Assembly (NCBI RefSeq): GCF_000739635.1 | Contig: NZ_BATQ01000049.1 | Location: forward strand, 62,001-126,000 | From: Verrucomicrobium sp. BvORR034 | Lineage (GTDB): Bacteria; Verrucomicrobiota; Verrucomicrobiia; Verrucomicrobiales; Verrucomicrobiaceae | Length of the DNA: 64,000 nt | Direction: 5' to 3' | Shown: in pieces, positions 52,377-61,480 of the stretch | Layout of the letters: every line of letters starts with the position of its first letter | How positions within the stretch are numbered: the stretch's first letter is position 1 | Notes under the pieces: model-generated | The model's database searches: none | What the model was told of the DNA's origin: nothing | Seen by the model: only the letters and a program-made list of their open reading frames with translations | Translations under genes and position numbers: made by a program

Positions 52377-54527
52377 ATGCACCGCTCTCTCGCCACGTTT
52401 CTTGTCTGGACCACCCTGTGTTCTGGTGCCGCCTACAGCGCCAGCTTCAAGTTTGTCAATGAAGGCCTGGAGATCGACGCGGGCAACCTGGGGAGGTTGA
52501 CTCTGGAATACCCCCAGCTGCTGGATGCTGGAAACCAGCCCCTTCACAAGGTGGTGGAAACAACCATCAGCGGCAAGACGGTGAAGCTCCGTTATGCGGG
52601 CGGTGGCGTGGCCGAGGTGACGCTGGGCAATGACGGAAAGCTCTCCTGCAAGGTGACCCAGATCCCGGCAGACGTGAAGAACATCGGCACGTCCCTGCAG
52701 CTGCCGATTGCTTACAACCAGGGTGGTTCATGGAAAATGGGAGACAAGTCCGGAGAGTTTCCCAAATCCAAGCCAGCCAGTCCGCATCTCTACCAGGGGC
52801 ATGCGCCAGAGCTGGCGCTGAAGAACTACGAAGGCCGCACGCTTACCGTGCAGGTGCCGGACAACAGCTTCCTGCAACTGTCTGACAACCGTGAATGGAA
52901 CTGGTCGATCTTCCACTGGCACAGCTTCACGCCTTATGACGTGAACAAGCCGGAGTTCGTGTACGGCATTGTCGAAGCGGGAGCGGTGGCTGTGGCCAAA
53001 CCGCTGGTGGACAGCTTTGGCCAGTCCACCCGTGAGGAGTGGGCGGACAAAGTGAAGAGCCTGGAAGAGCTGAAGGCGGATGTGGCGGCCGAGAAGAAGT
53101 ACTACGACAGTCTGAATCCGCCGGCGACGGACGAGTACGGCGGTCTGCCCGGGAGCAAGGAAAAGCTAGGGCTCAAGGCGACTGGCTATTTCCGGGTGGA
53201 GAAGAAGGGTGACCGCTGGATTCTGGTGAACCCGCTGGGAAATGCGTTTTTCCACCTTGGGCTCTGTGTTGTGAACCCCAATGATGATTACACCCTGGTG
53301 AAGGGGCGGGAGACGGCCTACGAGTGGCTGCCCAAGCCGGAGGGCGAGTATGCCTCCGTCTTTCGTCCGGGAAGCAATGGGACCATTCTTTCCTATCACC
53401 TCGTCAATCAGGTGAGGAAGTATGGCGAGCCCTACAGCGATGAATCCTATACTGCCAGGATGATCGGCCGTATGAAGCGGTGGGGCTTCAACTCCATTGG
53501 TGCCTTTTCTAACGGCGGCGAGAAGGCCCGGGCCACAGCAAAATTCCCCACGGTGGCGCATCTGCCCATCAATGTGTGGGAGGGAGTGCCGCGGATCTCC
53601 GGTATTCACGAGACGTTTGACCCGTTCGATGAAAAAACGCGCGCGATGATCGAGGCGAACATGGCCCGTGAGCTGCCGGCCAAAGCGAAAGATCCGCTGA
53701 TCATCGGATACTTCATCGTGAATGAGCCGATTTACGAGCAGATCCCCCACGTGGTGCCCTCGTTGAAGGGCAGCGAGCATGCCTGCAAACGTGAACTGGT
53801 GAAGTGGCTTCAGAACAAGTACCAGTCCATAGGGGCATTTAACAAGGCATGGGAAGCCAATGTTGCCTCGTTTGATGCACTGCTGGAGGTGGGACTGACG
53901 GTGACCGCCGCTGCGGCCAAGGCGGATGCGGAAGCCTTTGCCACCCATTTCCTGGACGAATACTTGAAGCTGGTGAAGACCTCTTTTCGCAAGCATGACC
54001 CGAACCACCTGCTCATCGGCAGCCGGCTCCAACCGGGGACGATCAGTCACGAGTGGATCTGCCGTGCCATGGGGCCGCATCTGGATGTGATGTCCTATAA
54101 CTACTACACCTACGGCGTGGACAAGGACCACCTGCGCAAAGTGTACGAGTGGACTGGCGGACTGCCCATGATGCTGAGTGAATTCTTCTGGTCCTCTCCC
54201 AAGGACAGCGGTCTGGATGGCGGTCGCGAGGTGGGCAGCCAGCAGGAGCGCGGCCTGATGTACCGCAACTATGTGGAGCAGAGTGCTTCGCTGGGATTTG
54301 TGATTGGAACGGAGTGGTTCACCCTGGTGGATCAGTCAGTGACAGGGCGCTGGTTCTCCGGTTTCGATGGGGAGCGTTCCAACTCCGGCATCATCTCCGT
54401 GACGGACCGCCCTTGGAAGCCTCTACTGGAGGAGATGATGAAAACGAACTATGACATCTACCGGGTGTGGTTCGGAGAGCGGGAGCCGTTTTCGTATTCC
54501 ATTCCAGGAAAGCGGCTGGTGAAGTGA
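52377..54527 (+). CDS. Secreted clan GH-A glycoside hydrolase (beta-galactosidase/agarase-like)
   Basis: The product is 716 residues from ATG 52377; a longer open frame to 51960 is antisense to the neighbour. A signal peptide (LATFLVWTTLCSGAAYSA) and a beta-sandwich region (residues about 20-230) precede a TIM barrel: GYFRVEKKGDRWILVNPLGN, MKRWGFNSIGAFSNG, the acid/base in LIIGYFIVNEPIYEQI, MSYNYYTYGVD and the nucleophile in GGLPMMLSEFFWSS. This order is that of GH42/GH50-like enzymes of clan GH-A. Substrate is not certain; agarose- or galactan-type glycans are candidates. Neighbouring sulfatase and SGNH genes fit breakdown of sulfated or acetylated polysaccharides. Confidence 0.8.
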   Translation: MHRSLATFLVWTTLCSGAAYSASFKFVNEGLEIDAGNLGRLTLEYPQLLDAGNQPLHKVVETTISGKTVKLRYAGGGVAEVTLGNDGKLSCKVTQIPADVKNIGTSLQLPIAYNQGGSWKMGDKSGEFPKSKPASPHLYQGHAPELALKNYEGRTLTVQVPDNSFLQLSDNREWNWSIFHWHSFTPYDVNKPEFVYGIVEAGAVAVAKPLVDSFGQSTREEWADKVKSLEELKADVAAEKKYYDSLNPPATDEYGGLPGSKEKLGLKATGYFRVEKKGDRWILVNPLGNAFFHLGLCVVNPNDDYTLVKGRETAYEWLPKPEGEYASVFRPGSNGTILSYHLVNQVRKYGEPYSDESYTARMIGRMKRWGFNSIGAFSNGGEKARATAKFPTVAHLPINVWEGVPRISGIHETFDPFDEKTRAMIEANMARELPAKAKDPLIIGYFIVNEPIYEQIPHVVPSLKGSEHACKRELVKWLQNKYQSIGAFNKAWEANVASFDALLEVGLTVTAAAAKADAEAFATHFLDEYLKLVKTSFRKHDPNHLLIGSRLQPGTISHEWICRAMGPHLDVMSYNYYTYGVDKDHLRKVYEWTGGLPMMLSEFFWSSPKDSGLDGGREVGSQQERGLMYRNYVEQSASLGFVIGTEWFTLVDQSVTGRWFSGFDGERSNSGIISVTDRPWKPLLEEMMKTNYDIYRVWFGEREPFSYSIPGKRLVK

Positions 54528-54929
54528 GTGCCGGGATTTGAACTGGAGTTCTTCCTCGATGAGGATGTGGCCCCATTCAGACGCCTCAGCTAGTGCCTGC
54601 CAAGGAACCTGGGGGCGAAATGCGGTCTGGTGCTCTCTCAAAATGGCCTCGCGAGGTGCAACCCAACATTCGTGCAATATCGCATTGGAGCGAGGTGGAG
54701 GTGTTGATGGCGGTGGGGAGAAAGCAGATGCTGTCGGTTTCCCTAAATTTGCTATCGACATTCCTACTCAATTTTTGTAAAGTATAAGTGGTGTGATTGC
54801 CGGAGAGGTAAATTGAAAGGACATTGCGGTAGCATTGATCCTGGAAAAACAACGCGGACAGGAGGGAGACCTCCAAGTCGCGACCTCCGGCAACCACACC
54901 CTTTCTGTTTTTTGGATGGGGGAGAGCAA
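54528..54929. other. Gene-free stretch downstream of the glycoside hydrolase
   Basis: The gap between the stops at 54527 and 54997 has no gene I can support. Two short minus-strand frames (54423-54761 and 54586-54897) show odd composition and no family pattern; they may be remnants or chance. Bases 54730-54850 are AT-rich relative to the surroundings. No repeat or RNA fold stood out other than the terminator that follows. Confidence 0.45.
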
Positions 54930-54964
54930 AAAGAATCCGCCACCAGAGAAGTTCCGGTGGCGAA
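54930..54964 (-). terminator. Rho-independent terminator of the double SGNH hydrolase gene
   Basis: On the minus strand CGCCACC and GGTGGCG pair in a seven-base stem with an 11-base loop, followed by GATTC and TTTTT. It starts 32 bases past the stop at 54997. Confidence 0.7.
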
Positions 54965-54996
54965 TGCGAGGTGATTAGGACGAGTTGATGATTGCC

Positions 54997-56949
54997 TCAG
55001 GGAGCAAAGAACTTTTGCATGAGGCGGCCCAAGATTTGGCTTCCGCGAGCATTGGCGTGGACCACGTCACGCTTGAAGGAGTCTGTGGCATAGCCGCTGG
55101 ACTTGATGTATTCCCACCAGGGGGCGGTCATATCAAAAAAACCGCACTTCTCCTCCTGGGCAAGCTTCTGTAGATTGGCGCGGTAGGGGTAGGCTTTCGC
55201 GTCCGGTTTCAGGGTGTAGTTCTGCAGCATGACGCTGGTGTTGGACCCGAAGGTAGGGGTGAGAAGCAGGACTTCCAGGTTGGGCAGCTTGGCACGGCTC
55301 TGGTGAATGACGGAGCGGATGGCTTCAATGTCATCGCGCTGGCTGATACCGCCGATGATGAGCAGATCCGGAGTATGCTGGATGACGTAGCTCTCCACGC
55401 GATTTTCATCTTTGTACCACCAGCAACCGGTGGAACCCCGGAGGCTGAGCACTTTCTTGATGTTGCTCTTGGGATAGTCCCGCTGCATGAGCAGTTCGAA
55501 GTTGGAAGCTGAGGTGTCACCGATGATGCTGTCACCGAGCAATACCATGGTGAAGGCTGGGCCGTTGGCGAGCTTTTCCCGGGTCCTCTCCAGATTCGTC
55601 CAGCGATCTTCCGGGGCTGTCCATGTGACTGGCTTCATCGAGGCATAGATGTTGTCGATGCGCTTCAGCGGGTCGATTCCAGCGTTGGGATCTTCCACGG
55701 TGCCGTCCACCAGGAACCAGCCCAATCGGGTGTAGATGTCCTTGCTGCCCTCCGGCTTTTCGGCGGCGATGCGGATCTTGATTTCGTGCTCTTTGGAGGG
55801 ATCAAGGTTTTGCACCAGAGGGGTGGCGTGGGGGCGGGCGTAGGTGAGGCAGTATTTGTCGAAGTTCACTTTCTTCTGCCAGTCGCCTCCGTTGAGGGAG
55901 AACTCCAGGTTCCCCGTGTCCGGGCCGATGATGTCGTAGATGCCCACTTGGGATCCTTTGAATTTGAAAGAGATGGTGGAGCCTGGTTTGTTGCTCACAG
56001 CCAGATGGGGGAGCTGGCTGGCGGAACTCAGCTGCCAGCCGAGCCAGCCTTCGTCCAGAGTGGTCCAGTCATAGGAAACTAACTTCGCCTTCTCCATGGC
56101 CTTGGGCGAGAGTGCGGCGGGCACTTTGCTGTTCACGGCGGTGGCGGGGGCCGGCGTGGCGAAGACCTGGTTGAAGAAGGGCTTCAACGCTTCGAGATAG
56201 AAGGCATATCCGGCATCCGTGGGATGCACGTTGTCCTTGGCGAAAGCCTCCATGGACATGCGACCGCTGAGGATCTCTTCTGCGCCCCGTTTGGCCATCA
56301 CGACGCTGGGGATGCCGTAGTGGGCAGCCACCTTCTCATGGTACTGCATGGTGGGCGGCAGTTTGCCCGCCTTGAGGTCGTCGAGATGTCCCTTGACCAG
56401 AGTGTACACAAACAGGATGTCGGGCTTGGAAGGTGTATTCAAACGAAGCTGACGGACGATGCCCTCCATGCTGGCGATGACCTCAGGTTCTGGAGCGCCT
56501 CCGTCGTTGACGGCAAACTCCACAATGACGAGATGAGGGCGCTGGTAGCCGACATCATTCCAGCAGCGGAAGGCTCCCAACCATGAGCCCGTGCCGCCGA
56601 TGGCGGCATTGTAGGGCGTGAACCGGGTGTCGGGATGCTGCTTCTTCAGCCATGAGTGCAGGAGTTCGCGGTAACAAAATTCAGGTTTGCTTGATCCTGC
56701 CCCGGCGGTGATGGAGCCGCCGAAGTAGGAGACGCGAACTTCCTCCTTGTTGGCGACCATGCGGGCAAAGTTGGGCAGACCGTCGCGCATCGTAAAAGCG
56801 GGGATGCTGGCAAGGGCAGCCAGTTCCGCCTGACTGGCGGGCGCAGATGCTGGAGCGGGTGTGGCGGGTGCCTGGGCCCGGAGGCTGGCGGCGCAGAGAG
56901 GGAGCAGAGCGGCGCAGGCAAGAGTGATCGGGAGAGGCGAATGGGACAT
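54997..56949 (-). CDS. Secreted protein with two SGNH hydrolase domains and a CE2-like insert
   Basis: The 650-residue protein has a signal peptide (LACAALLPLCAASLRA). The first SGNH domain (about 65-255) has VSYFGGSITAGAGSS (nucleophile Ser in GGSITAG), AAIGGTGSWLGAFR, VIVEFAVNDGG and DNVHPTDAGYAFY (Asp/His pair). A beta-rich module follows (about 285-410; ISFKFKGSQVGIYDIIGPDT, HEIKIRIAAEKPEG), like the jelly-roll part of CE2 esterases. A second SGNH domain (about 445-648) has FTMVLLGDSIIGDTSA, LIIGGISQRDD and a final DVVHANARGSQIL. Such enzymes remove acetyl or other acyl groups from glycans. Two SGNH units in one chain could attack different positions. Confidence 0.85.
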   Translation of the reverse strand: MSHSPLPITLACAALLPLCAASLRAQAPATPAPASAPASQAELAALASIPAFTMRDGLPNFARMVANKEEVRVSYFGGSITAGAGSSKPEFCYRELLHSWLKKQHPDTRFTPYNAAIGGTGSWLGAFRCWNDVGYQRPHLVIVEFAVNDGGAPEPEVIASMEGIVRQLRLNTPSKPDILFVYTLVKGHLDDLKAGKLPPTMQYHEKVAAHYGIPSVVMAKRGAEEILSGRMSMEAFAKDNVHPTDAGYAFYLEALKPFFNQVFATPAPATAVNSKVPAALSPKAMEKAKLVSYDWTTLDEGWLGWQLSSASQLPHLAVSNKPGSTISFKFKGSQVGIYDIIGPDTGNLEFSLNGGDWQKKVNFDKYCLTYARPHATPLVQNLDPSKEHEIKIRIAAEKPEGSKDIYTRLGWFLVDGTVEDPNAGIDPLKRIDNIYASMKPVTWTAPEDRWTNLERTREKLANGPAFTMVLLGDSIIGDTSASNFELLMQRDYPKSNIKKVLSLRGSTGCWWYKDENRVESYVIQHTPDLLIIGGISQRDDIEAIRSVIHQSRAKLPNLEVLLLTPTFGSNTSVMLQNYTLKPDAKAYPYRANLQKLAQEEKCGFFDMTAPWWEYIKSSGYATDSFKRDVVHANARGSQILGRLMQKFFAP

Positions 56950-56987
56950 GGGACGCTTGGTGGAGAAAGAGAGGGCTGGGCCTGATC

Positions 56988-57024
56988 AAAAAGTGGGGCT
57001 TCAGTTTCCTGAAGCCCCACTTTT
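56988..57024 (-). terminator. Strong rho-independent terminator of the ThuA gene pair
   Basis: The arms AAAAGTGGGGCTTCAG (56989-57004) and CTGAAGCCCCACTTTT (57009-57024) pair perfectly over 16 bases around a four-base loop, with a run of T following on the minus strand. It begins 32 bases after the stop at 57056. Because T also follows the plus-strand stem, it may work in both directions. Confidence 0.9.
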
Positions 57025-57055
57025 CACATTTGACCAATGACTTTTCACTCAGCAG

Positions 57056-57874
57056 CTATTTCTGCTGCGACTCGTATCCCGGAAGAGGCTTGCCTTTGTC
57101 ATCGAGCTTGCCGCAGGCCCAGAGGAGGCCGCGGGCGACGAGGTCCAGGAAGACGGGATCTTCCATGGTGGCATTGCCGTGACCCAGTGTGGTGCCGAAG
57201 ACGTTGCCCTTGCCGTAGGTATTCACCCAGATGACGGCGTGGTCTTTCTTGGTCTCTTCACCATAGGCCTGGGCCAGGGGCACGAAGTTCTCCCAGAGCT
57301 TTTCGTTCTTGTAGAGCTCATCCGCCTTGTTGAGCCACTCTTTGGGGAAGCCCTGCATGACAGGGTGCTCCGCATTCACCGTCTTCACCAGGAGGTCCCG
57401 GTTCTTCTCATGGCTCATGCTGGTCTGGCCCAGCGCTTTGCGCCATTCGTCCGTCTTTGCCGCGCGGTAGCTGTGAGTGGAGCAGTGCAGCATGACGGCG
57501 GGCACGCCGTCGAAGTGGGGCTTGGCGATGCGCTCAACAAAGGCCACATCATCCACGGCGCCGAAGCACTCGTTGTGCAGGACGAGGTCATATCCTTTGG
57601 CCCAGTCATCTTTTTCATAGATGCTCACCTTGTGGTTGCGGGCGTCCTTGGCTTTGGGGTCGGGACCTTCGTGCACGATGGTGAACTCCACATTGGCGCG
57701 GGAACTCAGGCCCTCGGCCAGGATGCGCTTCTGGTTCTCGTAGTCATGGCAGCAACCGCCGGTCACCATGAGCACACGCAGGGGCTTGGGTTTTTCCTTG
57801 GGGGCCTCTGCCGCCCAGATGCCAAGGCCAGTGGCCGCAGCCACCAGCACGGGAAGAAACAAACGTCGTTTCAT
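57056..57874 (-). CDS. Secreted ThuA-domain protein (second of a tandem pair)
   Basis: This is a 272-residue protein with a signal peptide (LFLPVLVAAATGLGIWA). The ThuA-like pattern is PLRVLMVTGGCCHDYENQKR, VEFTIVHEGPDPKAKD, YDLVLHNECFGAVDDVAFVE, VPAVMLHCSTHSYR, MQGFPKEWLNKADELYKNEK and VFGTTLGHGNATMEDP, a class-I glutamine-amidotransferase-like fold named after the trehalose-utilisation protein ThuA. Catalytic details are unproven for the family. It lies 33 bases after the paralogue at 58771-57908 and is clearly related (shared VTGGCCHDY and TTLGHGN), so the pair arose by tandem duplication. They probably act on periplasmic sugar derivatives. Confidence 0.85.
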   Translation of the reverse strand: MKRRLFLPVLVAAATGLGIWAAEAPKEKPKPLRVLMVTGGCCHDYENQKRILAEGLSSRANVEFTIVHEGPDPKAKDARNHKVSIYEKDDWAKGYDLVLHNECFGAVDDVAFVERIAKPHFDGVPAVMLHCSTHSYRAAKTDEWRKALGQTSMSHEKNRDLLVKTVNAEHPVMQGFPKEWLNKADELYKNEKLWENFVPLAQAYGEETKKDHAVIWVNTYGKGNVFGTTLGHGNATMEDPVFLDLVARGLLWACGKLDDKGKPLPGYESQQK

Positions 57875-57907
57875 AGATCTGAAAACTTGAAACCGAGAAC
57901 TTCAAAC

Positions 57908-58771
57908 TTACTTCTGCTTGGCTTCGTAGCCGGCGACGGGCTTGCCGTCGTCACCCAGCTTGCCGGCGGACCAAAGCACACCACGGGTCACGAGATCGAG
58001 GTAGCGGGCATCGCCCACGGTCTCATTGTTGTGGCCGATAGTCGTGCTGAAGGTGCGGGTCTTCTTTGGGCCGTATTCATTGGTCCAGGCCACGACGGTC
58101 TCCACATCCTTGGTGGTGCCATCCTTGTTCTTCACCGTCTGCTTGCCGGAGGCGAGAGGGTGGGCGGTGAGGATCTTGATGTTGTTGTAGAGCTCTTCCT
58201 TGATCGTGGTCCAGTCGCCGAGGCCCTTGGTGATGGGGTGGTCCTTGTCCGTGAAAGTGATGGCGATGGGCTCCTGCGGGCCGTGGCCGTTGGACTGGAG
58301 GCCGATGAGGTCAAACCAGAGGGCATCCGGGGAGCCGGACTGAACGGGATCGCGGAAATTGCCCACGCGATAGCTGTGCATGGCGCAATGGAGGTTCACG
58401 GCAGGGACGCCATCCTTGTGGGCATTGAGGATGTTGTCCACATACGGCTGCTGTTTCACGTCCGCCGAGCATTCGTCGTGAATGACCACGTCGTAGTTCT
58501 GGGCCCAGTCGGCCTTGTTGTAGATGTCGAAGCTGGCCTTGGTGCTTTTGTCATCGGTGTGGGCGAACTCGACCTCGATGTTGGCCCGGGCGCTGAGGCC
58601 CTCGGCGAGGATCAGGCGCTGTTTGGCGTAGTCGTGGCAGCAGCCACCAGTGACGAGGAGCACGCGCAGGGGCTTGGGCTTGGCGGACTCGGCACCGGTC
58701 AAGAAGGGGGCGAGCCCGACCGAAAGGGCAAGGGCGGCGACGGAGGTGAAGTAGAAGAGACGGCGTTTCAT
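57908..58771 (-). CDS. Secreted ThuA-domain protein (first of a tandem pair)
   Basis: The product is 287 residues from ATG 58771 (MKRRLFYFTSV), which gives a clean signal peptide (ALALSVGLAPFLTGA); an upstream ATG at 58924 adds 51 unsupported residues. The pattern PLRVLLVTGGCCHDYAKQRL, IEVEFAHTDDKS, YDVVIHDECSADVKQQPYVD, VPAVNLHCAMHSYR and TFSTTIGHNNETVGDARYLD parallels the downstream copy. An insert (LQSNGHGPQEPIAITF) distinguishes it. Family as for its paralogue; ligand unknown. Both end in the same GKPVAGYEAKQK or GKPLPGYESQQK tail, which argues for recent shared ancestry. Confidence 0.86.
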   Translation of the reverse strand: MKRRLFYFTSVAALALSVGLAPFLTGAESAKPKPLRVLLVTGGCCHDYAKQRLILAEGLSARANIEVEFAHTDDKSTKASFDIYNKADWAQNYDVVIHDECSADVKQQPYVDNILNAHKDGVPAVNLHCAMHSYRVGNFRDPVQSGSPDALWFDLIGLQSNGHGPQEPIAITFTDKDHPITKGLGDWTTIKEELYNNIKILTAHPLASGKQTVKNKDGTTKDVETVVAWTNEYGPKKTRTFSTTIGHNNETVGDARYLDLVTRGVLWSAGKLGDDGKPVAGYEAKQK

Positions 58772-58935
58772 GAGTGGGTGAAGCAAAGCGGAAATGCTGG
58801 CGGGAATTGCCCGCGCAGGCAAACTAAACGCGTGGAGGGGGCGAAAATTTGCGCCAAGGTTCACCCGCTTTTGCCCGGCCATGGGGGGCGCGGGGTGCGA
58901 AGTGATACTACCCCGGTTCCTCACTCCTCCCTCCC

Positions 58936-59853
58936 ATGCCCCAGTTGATCCAGACTCCCGCCGAACTCGACGCCCTGCGCGAAACGCACCCTGAACTTGC
59001 CTTGCTCGATGTCCGGCTGGCGGAAGATTACCAGGAGGGGCATCTGCCCGGGGCGATCAATCAGTGTGTGTTTGAGGTGGTGTTTTTGCCCGATTTGGCC
59101 GGCAAAGCCCTGCGCCGCGATCAGCCGGTGTGTGTGTATGGTGTGGCACCTGAGAGCCGGGAATCCGCCACTGCGGCGGCCAAGCTGGAGCGGGCCGGGT
59201 ACGCGCAGGTTTATGACTTTCGTGGTGGGCTGGAGGCCTGGCGGGCGGAAGGGCGGCCTCTGGAGGCTCCTGCGGTGGCGTCCGGTGGACTGGCTGTCCG
59301 CGATGGCCGGTTCTCGCTGGATCTGGGTGAAAGCAAGGTGGTCTGGGTGGGGCGAAACTTGATCAACCATCACTGGGGGCATGTGGCCATCAGCGAGGGA
59401 TACGTCAATTTTGAGGGCGGGGTGCCCGTGTCCGGGGCGGTGACGGTGGACCTGCGGGAAATCACCTGCGCGGATCTGGCGGGTGGACCCTTGCACGATG
59501 TGCTCATCCACCACCTGGAGAGCGACGACTTTTTTGATGTGGAAAACTACCCGGAGGCGGTGTTTGCCTTTGAAAATGCGGAGGTTTGCTCTGAGGCGCC
59601 CGGCTGCCAGAATCTCAAGCTGCATGGAACGCTGACGTTGCGCGGGGAGACGCATCCCCTCACCATCGGGGCCGCGGCGGGTTTCACTCCGGAGGGGAAG
59701 GCGGCCTTGCAGGCGTCACTGCCACTGGACCGGACGGAGTGGGGTGTGCTCTACGGTTCCGGGCGTTATTTCCGCAGACTCGCCGGACATCTGGTGAATG
59801 ACGTCATCGAGCTGCAATTGCGCATCCTCACGGCCGGTGCGGTCATGAAATAA
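58936..59853 (+). CDS. Rhodanese-like domain (active Cys lost) fused to YceI domain
   Basis: The product is 305 residues. Residues 1-115 are rhodanese-like: LALLDVRLAEDYQEGHLPGA, then VCVYGVAPESRESATAAAKL and VYDFRGGLEAWRAEGRPLE. The active loop, normally CxxxxR, reads GVAPESR, so the catalytic Cys is missing and the domain is probably a binding module. Residues about 125-300 form a YceI-type lipocalin-like barrel (FSLDLGESKVVWVGRNL, VNFEGGVPVSGAVTVDLREI, HHLESDDFFDVENYPEAVF, LHGTLTLRGETHPLTI). YceI proteins bind isoprenoid or other lipids and are mostly periplasmic, yet no signal peptide is present here. It converges with the sulfatase gene. Confidence 0.85.
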   Translation: MPQLIQTPAELDALRETHPELALLDVRLAEDYQEGHLPGAINQCVFEVVFLPDLAGKALRRDQPVCVYGVAPESRESATAAAKLERAGYAQVYDFRGGLEAWRAEGRPLEAPAVASGGLAVRDGRFSLDLGESKVVWVGRNLINHHWGHVAISEGYVNFEGGVPVSGAVTVDLREITCADLAGGPLHDVLIHHLESDDFFDVENYPEAVFAFENAEVCSEAPGCQNLKLHGTLTLRGETHPLTIGAAAGFTPEGKAALQASLPLDRTEWGVLYGSGRYFRRLAGHLVNDVIELQLRILTAGAVMK

Positions 59854-59863
59854 GTGGAGGCTG

Positions 59864-61354
59864 CTACCTGATGAGCACATCGAGAGGGAAGTCGTCGTCC
59901 GGTTCGATGGCTTCATTTTCCCACACCGGCTTGCCGTTGTCATTGGTCAGCACGCGATTCGCGCTGCCCGGGGCGGCGTGGGCATTGTTCTTGGGCAGCC
60001 ACCGTGCGAGCTCTTGTTTGACGGCGGCCCGGCTGGGGTCACGGGCCAGGTTGGTCCACTCATTGGGGTCAGTTGTTTCATCGTACAGCTCCTCGCTGCC
60101 ATCAGCATAGCGGATGTAGCGCCATTGCTCTGTGCGGATGGTGTGATTGTTCTGGTTGTGCGTGGTGATGGCGGGAAACTCCCGGGGTGTCCGGGCGTCC
60201 TTGAGTTGTGGCGCGAGGCTGTGACCTTCCAGGTCGGGCCGGGCGGGCAGTCCTGCCAGCTCCAGCAGGGTGGGAAAGGTGTCGAGCAGTTCCGCCGGCC
60301 GGGCGCAGCGCTGGCCGCTGGTGATGCCCGGCCCGGCCCAGATGAAGGGCACGCGGGTGCTGCGCTCCCAGAGGGTGTTCTTTCCTGTAATCCCTTTTTC
60401 CCCGAGGTGCCAGCCGTGATCACCCCACACCACAACGATGGTGTTGTCCAGCTGACCAGACACCTGGAGCGCCTCCAGCACGCGGCCGACCTGGCTGTCC
60501 ATGAAGCTGATGGATGCCAGATAGGCCCGAACCAGGGGCCGCCATTCCTCAAGGTCCTGCAAAGTCTTCAATCGAGGTTCTGGAAGTTTCCAGTGAAGGA
60601 ATCCGGCGAACCGCGGCAAATCGTCGCGGTCGTCAGATTTTACCAGCGGCAATTTCACTTCTGCTGCAGGGTAGAGGTCAAACCACGCCTGTGAGGCGAA
60701 GCAGGGCACATGAGGCAGACGGAACCCGGCTGAGATAAACCATGGGCGGTCACTCGGCACCGTTTTGAGCTTCTCAATGGCCGCATCTGCGATCTTCCAG
60801 TCGGCCTGATCTTCATCCCGTTCGGGAAACACGCCCCAGTCCATCGCCGGATGACGTCCAGCAATTGGGAGCTTGGCGATCGGTCGGTCCGGTTTGGGGA
60901 TGCCTGGGGCGGGGCCGAATTCGGTGAATTCACCGGTGCGGTCTTTGGGCTTGATGGAGCCGTCGTGGTAGATCTTTCCGCAGGAGTAAGCGTAGTAGCC
61001 CGCCTTCATGAAGGCCTGTGGCAGGGTGACGTGATACTTGAGCGACTCCACCTGCCGGAACCCAGGCTGCAGGCCGTAAACTCCCGTGGTGCCGGGTCGA
61101 AGTCCGGTGAGAAGACTGGTGCGTGAAGGATTGCACAACGGGGCCTGACAGTGGGCATTGGTGAAATTGGTCCCTCTTGCAGCCAGCGCGTCCAGATGGG
61201 GAGTCTTGACCTGCGGATGCCCGCCCAGACACCCCAGCCAGTCGTTCTGATCGTCGATGGCGATCATGAGCACGTTGGGAGGCGGGGCACTGTGCACCGA
61301 CTGGGGCAGGACAAAAGCCAGGATGGCGAAGGCGGAGCAGAGAAAGGAACGCAT
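59864..61354 (-). CDS. Secreted type I sulfatase, iduronate-2-sulfatase-like
   Basis: This is a 496-residue protein with a signal peptide (FLCSAFAILAFVLPQSVHS). The alkaline-phosphatase-fold pattern is NVLMIAIDDQNDWLGCLGGH (metal Asp pair), AHCQAPLCNPSRTSLLTGL, where CxPSR marks the cysteine converted to formylglycine, SCGKIYHDGS, VVVWGDHGWHLGEKG and NTLWERSTRVPFIWAGP. The motif order matches the iduronate-2-sulfatase group (S1_7-like). It would remove sulfate from exported polysaccharides. The cysteine form needs a formylglycine-generating enzyme; the FGE-like domain at 6082-8649 lies in the same window but is membrane-attached and unlikely to be that enzyme. Confidence 0.92.
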   Translation of the reverse strand: MRSFLCSAFAILAFVLPQSVHSAPPPNVLMIAIDDQNDWLGCLGGHPQVKTPHLDALAARGTNFTNAHCQAPLCNPSRTSLLTGLRPGTTGVYGLQPGFRQVESLKYHVTLPQAFMKAGYYAYSCGKIYHDGSIKPKDRTGEFTEFGPAPGIPKPDRPIAKLPIAGRHPAMDWGVFPERDEDQADWKIADAAIEKLKTVPSDRPWFISAGFRLPHVPCFASQAWFDLYPAAEVKLPLVKSDDRDDLPRFAGFLHWKLPEPRLKTLQDLEEWRPLVRAYLASISFMDSQVGRVLEALQVSGQLDNTIVVVWGDHGWHLGEKGITGKNTLWERSTRVPFIWAGPGITSGQRCARPAELLDTFPTLLELAGLPARPDLEGHSLAPQLKDARTPREFPAITTHNQNNHTIRTEQWRYIRYADGSEELYDETTDPNEWTNLARDPSRAAVKQELARWLPKNNAHAAPGSANRVLTNDNGKPVWENEAIEPDDDFPLDVLIR

Positions 61355-61480
61355 GTGGGCCAGCTTGAATACTTAAATTAAAAAATTATGCGGAGCCCTG
61401 GTTTGGGCGCATGAGATTTTGAGAGGCAGAGCGGTCAACTCATCTCGCAGGACGATTCTGTTAAAAAATTTGTCAAAATG

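Noticed and set aside
54423-54761. Small minus-strand frame (112 codons) as a gene or transposase remnant
   Set aside because: It overlaps the 3' end of the glycoside hydrolase, has no family pattern and no ribosome site.
57179-58948. Plus-strand open frame of 589 codons across both ThuA genes
   Set aside because: It spans two real genes and their gap on the other strand and has repeated AEALG/VVVAAAT-like words produced by the duplicated ThuA sequence read antisense.
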